Assembly: GCA_937899835.1 (NCBI GenBank)
Contig: CALCCE010000090.1
Location: 1 to 56,823 of the forward strand
Origin: an uncultured Flavobacteriales bacterium
GTDB taxonomy: Bacteria > Bacteroidota > Bacteroidia > Flavobacteriales_G > Salibacteraceae
DNA length: 56,823 nucleotides
Direction of reading: 5' to 3'
Below, piece by piece: positions 53,486-56,823 of this stretch (positions are counted from its first letter, which is position 1; each line of letters opens with the position of its first letter). Under the pieces are notes generated by a model, which saw only the letters and a list, made by a program, of their open reading frames with translations, was not told where the DNA came from and did no database searches. A program made the position numbers and the translations under genes.

Positions 53486-54295
53486 TTAAAAGGTCGTTCC
53501 TTTGGACGACCTTTTTTTTGGCCTTTTCTGCGGAAAACGGTGTTGGTACGACAGCGAAAAGATGATTCTGTGATACACCGGGTGCTCATAAAAGTCGCCT
53601 TGTAAATCAGGAAAAAAGGGAAAGGAATAGCCTCCCTGAATCACCAACGAACTATTGCCCCACATGGTTCTAAAGGTAGCTACCGGATCAAAAATTACTC
53701 CAACAGCATTTTCAGCCATCAAAGTGTCTGAATCTGCGGTGAAGATAAAAGTACCGTCGAACCCGTTGAACACCGATTCGAATTCGTATTTGGGAAAGTA
53801 GACCAAAGAAGTGCGCAAGCTGAGGCCCAGTTGCTCATCGAACGACAAGTTGCCAGCAAAAGAAGGTTGTATAAAAAGCTTGTGGTAGGTGGTATTGATC
53901 CGATGCGTGTATTCCCCATCTCTCGTGGCTGTAAAAACGGTGAAGTCGGCCACATTATAATCGGTAGCAATACGACCAAAGCCGTAGCCGGCATACACGT
54001 CGAACATGTTGAAATCGGTCAGTGGCCTGACATACCCCAGGCCACCTTCGACCAATAATCGCCCGCGCAAGTCGATTTGAGTATTGGCCATCCAGGCCCG
54101 ATTGGGCTGATAAAGTTTTGCAGTTTGAAGCGAGAGGTGGTTCGCCGTGGCGCTGGCCGTTACCTGAGTGGTTCCTTCATCCCGCAACATGGGCACAGCA
54201 GGAGCATTAGAAACGTATGAAAACGGCGTTCGGCAGGCAGAAAGCCCTGCCAGGAGCAAGCAAAATAAAAGAAGAGCGCGCAGGGGGGAGGCCAT
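53486..54295 (-). CDS. Putative outer-membrane lipoprotein
   Basis: A 269-residue protein with a lipoprotein signal peptide (lipobox LSAC, Cys near residue 20). Most of the mature part alternates as amphipathic strands (GRLLVEGGLGYVRPLTDFNMFDVYAGYGFGRIATDYNV), like a small beta-barrel or porin-like protein of unknown function. The Lys/Arg-rich tail (QKRPKKRSSKGTTF) is encoded by DNA that also forms the terminator of sucC. I use the ATG at 54295; the upstream GTG at 54307 would add four residues. Confidence 0.68.
   Translation of the reverse strand: MASPLRALLLFCLLLAGLSACRTPFSYVSNAPAVPMLRDEGTTQVTASATANHLSLQTAKLYQPNRAWMANTQIDLRGRLLVEGGLGYVRPLTDFNMFDVYAGYGFGRIATDYNVADFTVFTATRDGEYTHRINTTYHKLFIQPSFAGNLSFDEQLGLSLRTSLVYFPKYEFESVFNGFDGTFIFTADSDTLMAENAVGVIFDPVATFRTMWGNSSLVIQGGYSFPFFPDLQGDFYEHPVYHRIIFSLSYQHRFPQKRPKKRSSKGTTF
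53488..53519 (+). terminator. Terminator of sucC overlapping a convergent coding end
   Basis: AAAGGTCG (53489-53496), a 9-base loop and CGACCTTT, followed by a T8 run (to 53519). It ends sucC, yet the last codons of the minus-strand lipoprotein gene (stop at 53486-53488) lie inside the hairpin, so the two functions share the same bases. The reverse strand has an A-rich rather than T-rich run on its 3' side except for TAAAATAAG. Confidence 0.8.
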
Positions 54296-54413
54296 AGAAG
54301 TAAACACAGCTGTAAAAATACGCGAAAGCCGATAGCCAGCAACCCAGCTTCTGATAAAAGCAGCGTCTCCACTTCATATGGATGCCTTAACTTAGCGGCA
54401 CCAAGCCTGGACT

Positions 54414-55895
54414 ATGAAAAAAATACTGGTTGCCAATCGTGGTGAAATCGCCTTGCGTGTGATGCGCTCTTTCCGAGAAATGGGCATTAAAACTGTAGCG
54501 GTCTATTCAGAAGCGGACCGTTTAGCTCCTTTTGTTCGATACGCCGACGAAGCGGTGTGTTTGGGACCACCACCCTCCAACCAATCCTACCTGCTGGGTG
54601 AAAAAATCATTCAGGTTTGCCAGGATTTACAAGTCGACGGCATCCATCCGGGATATGGTTTCCTATCGGAAAATGCGGATTTCACACGCATGGTGACTGA
54701 GGCTGGCATCACCTTTATTGGTCCATCGCCCGAAGCCATGGAAGTGATGGGTAGCAAACTGGCGGCCAAAGCAGCCGTTAAAGCCTACGATATTCCCATG
54801 GTGCCCGGAACCGACGAAGCGGTAGACGATTTGGAAGAAGCACGAAAAATTGCCATTGAAATTGGTTTTCCCATTCTTATCAAAGCCTCTGCTGGTGGCG
54901 GAGGTAAGGGAATGCGCATTGTAGAGCAAGCCGAAGAATTTGAAGAGCAACTCAACTTGGCCGTGAGCGAAGCCACTTCTGCCTTTGGCGATGGTTCGGT
55001 CTTTATTGAACGCTACGTGGGTTCTCCGCGCCACATCGAAATTCAAATTTTGGCCGATACTCATGGCAACACCTTGCACCTCTTTGAAAGAGAATGTTCG
55101 GTGCAACGGCGGCACCAAAAGGTGATCGAAGAGGCACCCTCTTCGGTGCTTAGCCCCGAATTGCGCAAAGAAATGGGCGAATGTGCCGTGCGGGTAGCCC
55201 AGGCTTGCAATTATGTAGGCGCAGGCACCGTAGAGTTTTTGTTAGACGAAAACCACAATTTCTATTTCCTCGAAATGAATACCCGTCTCCAGGTTGAGCA
55301 TCCGGTAACCGAACTCATCACCGGGCTCGACCTGGTGAAAGAGCAGGTACGGGTAGCACGCGGAGAAGTATTGAGCTTTGGCCAGGACGACCTTGAAATC
55401 AATGGGCATGCGATGGAAATCCGTGTCTATGCAGAAGATCCTACCAACAATTTCTTGCCCGATATCGGTAATCTGCAAACCTACCGTGCTCCTTCTGGTT
55501 CCGGAGTGCGGGTTGACGATGGTTTTGAAGAAGGAATGGACATTCCGATCTATTACGATCCCATGATTTCGAAACTCATCACCCATGGGAAAGACCGTAC
55601 CGAAGCCATTGGGCGTATGATTCGGGCCATCGACGACTACCAGATCACCGGCGTGGCCACCACCTTAGGTTTCTGTAAATACACCTTGCAACACGAGGCA
55701 TTTGTTTCTGGAAATTTTGACACCCACTTCGTGAAGAATTTCTTCACCCCGGAAGTGCTTCAAAATGCTTCCGATGAAAACGAACGCCTGGGAGCTGCTT
55801 TGGTAGCTACCTTGTTTGAGAAAAAGCAACCTCCCGCAGCTGTGGCAACGGAAGCTGGTGCCACCGTTTCGCGGTGGAAAGCCAACCGTCGGTAA
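54414..55895 (+). CDS. accC: Biotin carboxylase subunit of acetyl-CoA carboxylase
   Basis: A 493-residue biotin carboxylase that carboxylates biotin on the BCCP in the first step of fatty acid synthesis. Visible are KILVANRGEIALRVMRSFREMGIKTVAVYSEAD at the start, the ATP-grasp loop ASAGGGGKGMRI (near 160), SPRHIEIQILAD, RECSVQRRHQKVIEEAPS, and EMNTRLQVEHPVTELITG (near 287) with the metal-binding Glu and catalytic Arg. The C-terminal ~30 residues after the core are extra. No accB is adjacent, so propionyl-CoA or pyruvate carboxylase-type use cannot be excluded. Confidence 0.93.
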   Translation: MKKILVANRGEIALRVMRSFREMGIKTVAVYSEADRLAPFVRYADEAVCLGPPPSNQSYLLGEKIIQVCQDLQVDGIHPGYGFLSENADFTRMVTEAGITFIGPSPEAMEVMGSKLAAKAAVKAYDIPMVPGTDEAVDDLEEARKIAIEIGFPILIKASAGGGGKGMRIVEQAEEFEEQLNLAVSEATSAFGDGSVFIERYVGSPRHIEIQILADTHGNTLHLFERECSVQRRHQKVIEEAPSSVLSPELRKEMGECAVRVAQACNYVGAGTVEFLLDENHNFYFLEMNTRLQVEHPVTELITGLDLVKEQVRVARGEVLSFGQDDLEINGHAMEIRVYAEDPTNNFLPDIGNLQTYRAPSGSGVRVDDGFEEGMDIPIYYDPMISKLITHGKDRTEAIGRMIRAIDDYQITGVATTLGFCKYTLQHEAFVSGNFDTHFVKNFFTPEVLQNASDENERLGAALVATLFEKKQPPAAVATEAGATVSRWKANRR

Positions 55896-55971
55896 GCCAC
55901 AACACAATAGGTTCTTGCTGGTTTTCGTTACTTTTGGTATGGTTCTTGGCCTACCGAAGAAAACCAGAACA

Positions 55972-56646
55972 ATGAAGCCTCTCATTCTATCCATCTTTCT
56001 TAGCCTTGCGGTGATGGCTGTCTTCGGGCAGGACACCACCCGAGCGTTGTCGGCCGAACAACTTGCTTCGTTGCAAAAAAAGCGGGCCAAGTTCAAAAAG
56101 AAAGCCACGCCAGATCCTCAAACCATCATTAATGGACAGGTTTTGCGGACTACCGTGTTGGAAAATGGCGACACCATTCCGGTCACCACCTTGGCCGATG
56201 CAGAGATCAGCGCTCAGCGTGTTTTTAAAAGTGCAGCGGAAGAAAGGCGCTACCGGTCGTTGGAGAAAAAAGTGCGGAAAGTATACCCCTATGCCAAGCT
56301 GGCCGGAGAAAAATTGCGCGGATACGAAGGCGAGTTGGCAGCCATTGACTCAGAGCGCAAAAAGAAAAAGTTCTACAAAAAAGTTGAAAAAGAGTTGAAA
56401 GCGGAGTTTGGTGATGAACTCACCAAACTCACTGTTTCGCAAGGACGCATCCTTATCAAGCTCATCGACCGGGAAACCGGAGATACTTCCTACGAATTGG
56501 TATCGGAGCTACGCGGCAACTTTTCCGCCTTCTTTTGGCAAGGATTGGCCCGCATCTTTGGCCACAACCTGAAATCGAATTACGATCCGGAAGGAGAAGA
56601 TCGCATGATTGAAGAAATCGTGCAGAGAATTGAAAGTGAAGGATAA
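55972..56646 (+). CDS. DUF4294 domain-containing exported protein
   Basis: A 224-residue exported protein. Signal peptide (MKPLILSIFLSLAVMAVFGQ), then a Lys-rich linker (about 25-50) and the DUF4294 domain: VLENGDTIPVTTLADAEISAQRVFKSAAEERRYRSLEKKVRKVYPYAKLAGEKL, SQGRILIKLIDRETGDTSYELVSELRGNFSAFFWQGLARIFGHNLKSNYDPEGED. The family is restricted to Bacteroidota and has no known function. The ATG at 55972 fits the signal peptide; the longer frame overlaps accC. It may be co-transcribed with accC (77 bp gap). Confidence 0.85.
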   Translation: MKPLILSIFLSLAVMAVFGQDTTRALSAEQLASLQKKRAKFKKKATPDPQTIINGQVLRTTVLENGDTIPVTTLADAEISAQRVFKSAAEERRYRSLEKKVRKVYPYAKLAGEKLRGYEGELAAIDSERKKKKFYKKVEKELKAEFGDELTKLTVSQGRILIKLIDRETGDTSYELVSELRGNFSAFFWQGLARIFGHNLKSNYDPEGEDRMIEEIVQRIESEG

Positions 56647-56670
56647 GCTTTCCGGACAAAAAGAAAAGAG

Positions 56671-56702
56671 AACCGCCTTTGGAAACAGAGGCGGTTTTTT
56701 TG
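56671..56702 (+). terminator. Intrinsic terminator of the DUF4294 gene
   Basis: AACCGCCT (56671-56678), 10-base loop, AGGCGGTT (56689-56696) and a T-run to 56701. It lies 24 bp after the stop codon. Confidence 0.85.
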
Positions 56703-56726
56703 TGCGTTGGATTTTCTGATCGAATA

Positions 56727-56823
56727 ACCGTTGCGCGGCAAAAATTCACGCAACACTTTTTCATGGCTACATGCGCACCATTTGTGGTGGGTAGCGCAAC
56801 GCACCGTTGCGTGGCAAAAATCC
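56727..56823. repeat. Palindromic repeat at the right edge
   Basis: A 19-bp unit, ACCGTTGCGYGGCAAAAAT, occurs at 56727-56745 and 56803-56821 with one mismatch. Between and around the copies are nested palindromes: CGCAACG-CAC-CGTTGCG (56795-56811), GTTGCG with CGCAAC (56730-56754) and CACCA-TTTG-TGGTG (56776-56789). It probably continues past the window. No coding potential. Confidence 0.65.

Overview
The window comes from a free-living member of the Bacteroidota, most likely the Saprospiria (Lewinella-type). The evidence is gliding and type IX secretion (T9SS) genes (gldF, gldG, porQ, a PorP/SprF protein, T9SS type A and type B C-terminal sorting domains), many Bacteroidota-only families (DUF4476, DUF4294, DUF4340, TIGR02757, GlmU-like, DUF72), -7 elements of the TAnnTTTG type and the near absence of Shine-Dalgarno sequences. 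Most of the window is compact chromosomal housekeeping DNA. No tRNA, rRNA, CRISPR array, transposase or phage gene was found.

Layout. 1-1631 is a gene-poor repeat island: about fifteen inverted GTCCCCGG half-sites, two 46-bp hairpin tandem repeats, two ~200-bp direct repeats with an inverted partial copy at the left edge, and a short nucleotidyltransferase remnant. 1632-6252 holds a DUF72 protein, two exported proteins, a LOG-family protein and a rhomboid protease. 6336-11084 (minus) is a gldF-gldG-DUF4340-dnaN block. 11328-13807 is a lysC-lysA operon, followed by an M1 aminopeptidase. 16804-17875 (minus) holds an ABM-domain protein and a SAM hydrolase. 17980-19913 is phoH-purC. 19915-20463 is a small HEAT-like protein, divergent from a tandem triplet of paralogous membrane proteins (20625-23872) with a four-cysteine N-terminal domain.

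24070-28064 (minus) is a serC-serA-DUF1015-yggS operon in which the last two genes carry lesions: an in-frame stop in DUF1015 and a broken start region in yggS. 28204-31823 has a DUF4476 protein, an exported protein of unknown function, and a ferredoxin divergent from a LuxC-type acyl-CoA reductase. 31897-35509 is a PKD-repeat T9SS type B adhesin-like protein with its PorP/SprF partner. 35625-37058 is a beta-helix lipoprotein. 37192-43201 carries rpmE2, a GlmU-like gene, lon, porQ and cmk. 43328-48660 (minus) carries a large PAS/hybrid histidine kinase, TIGR02757 and a single-domain receiver protein.

48661-49891 is an unusual, hairpin-rich small-gene region with two tandem short secreted acidic proteins ending in the same residues (GSGFDLE). 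The second, at 49443-49622, is very short and easy to overlook. It lies divergent from a 528-residue helical-repeat protein (49892-51478). The remainder is lolD, sucC, a lipoprotein, accC and a DUF4294 protein. A palindromic repeat runs off the right edge.

The strongest candidates for something undescribed are the small secreted protein pair with its hairpin leaders and divergent helical-repeat neighbour, and the triplet of four-cysteine transmembrane proteins. Functional statements rest on family recognition by eye; no database search was run.
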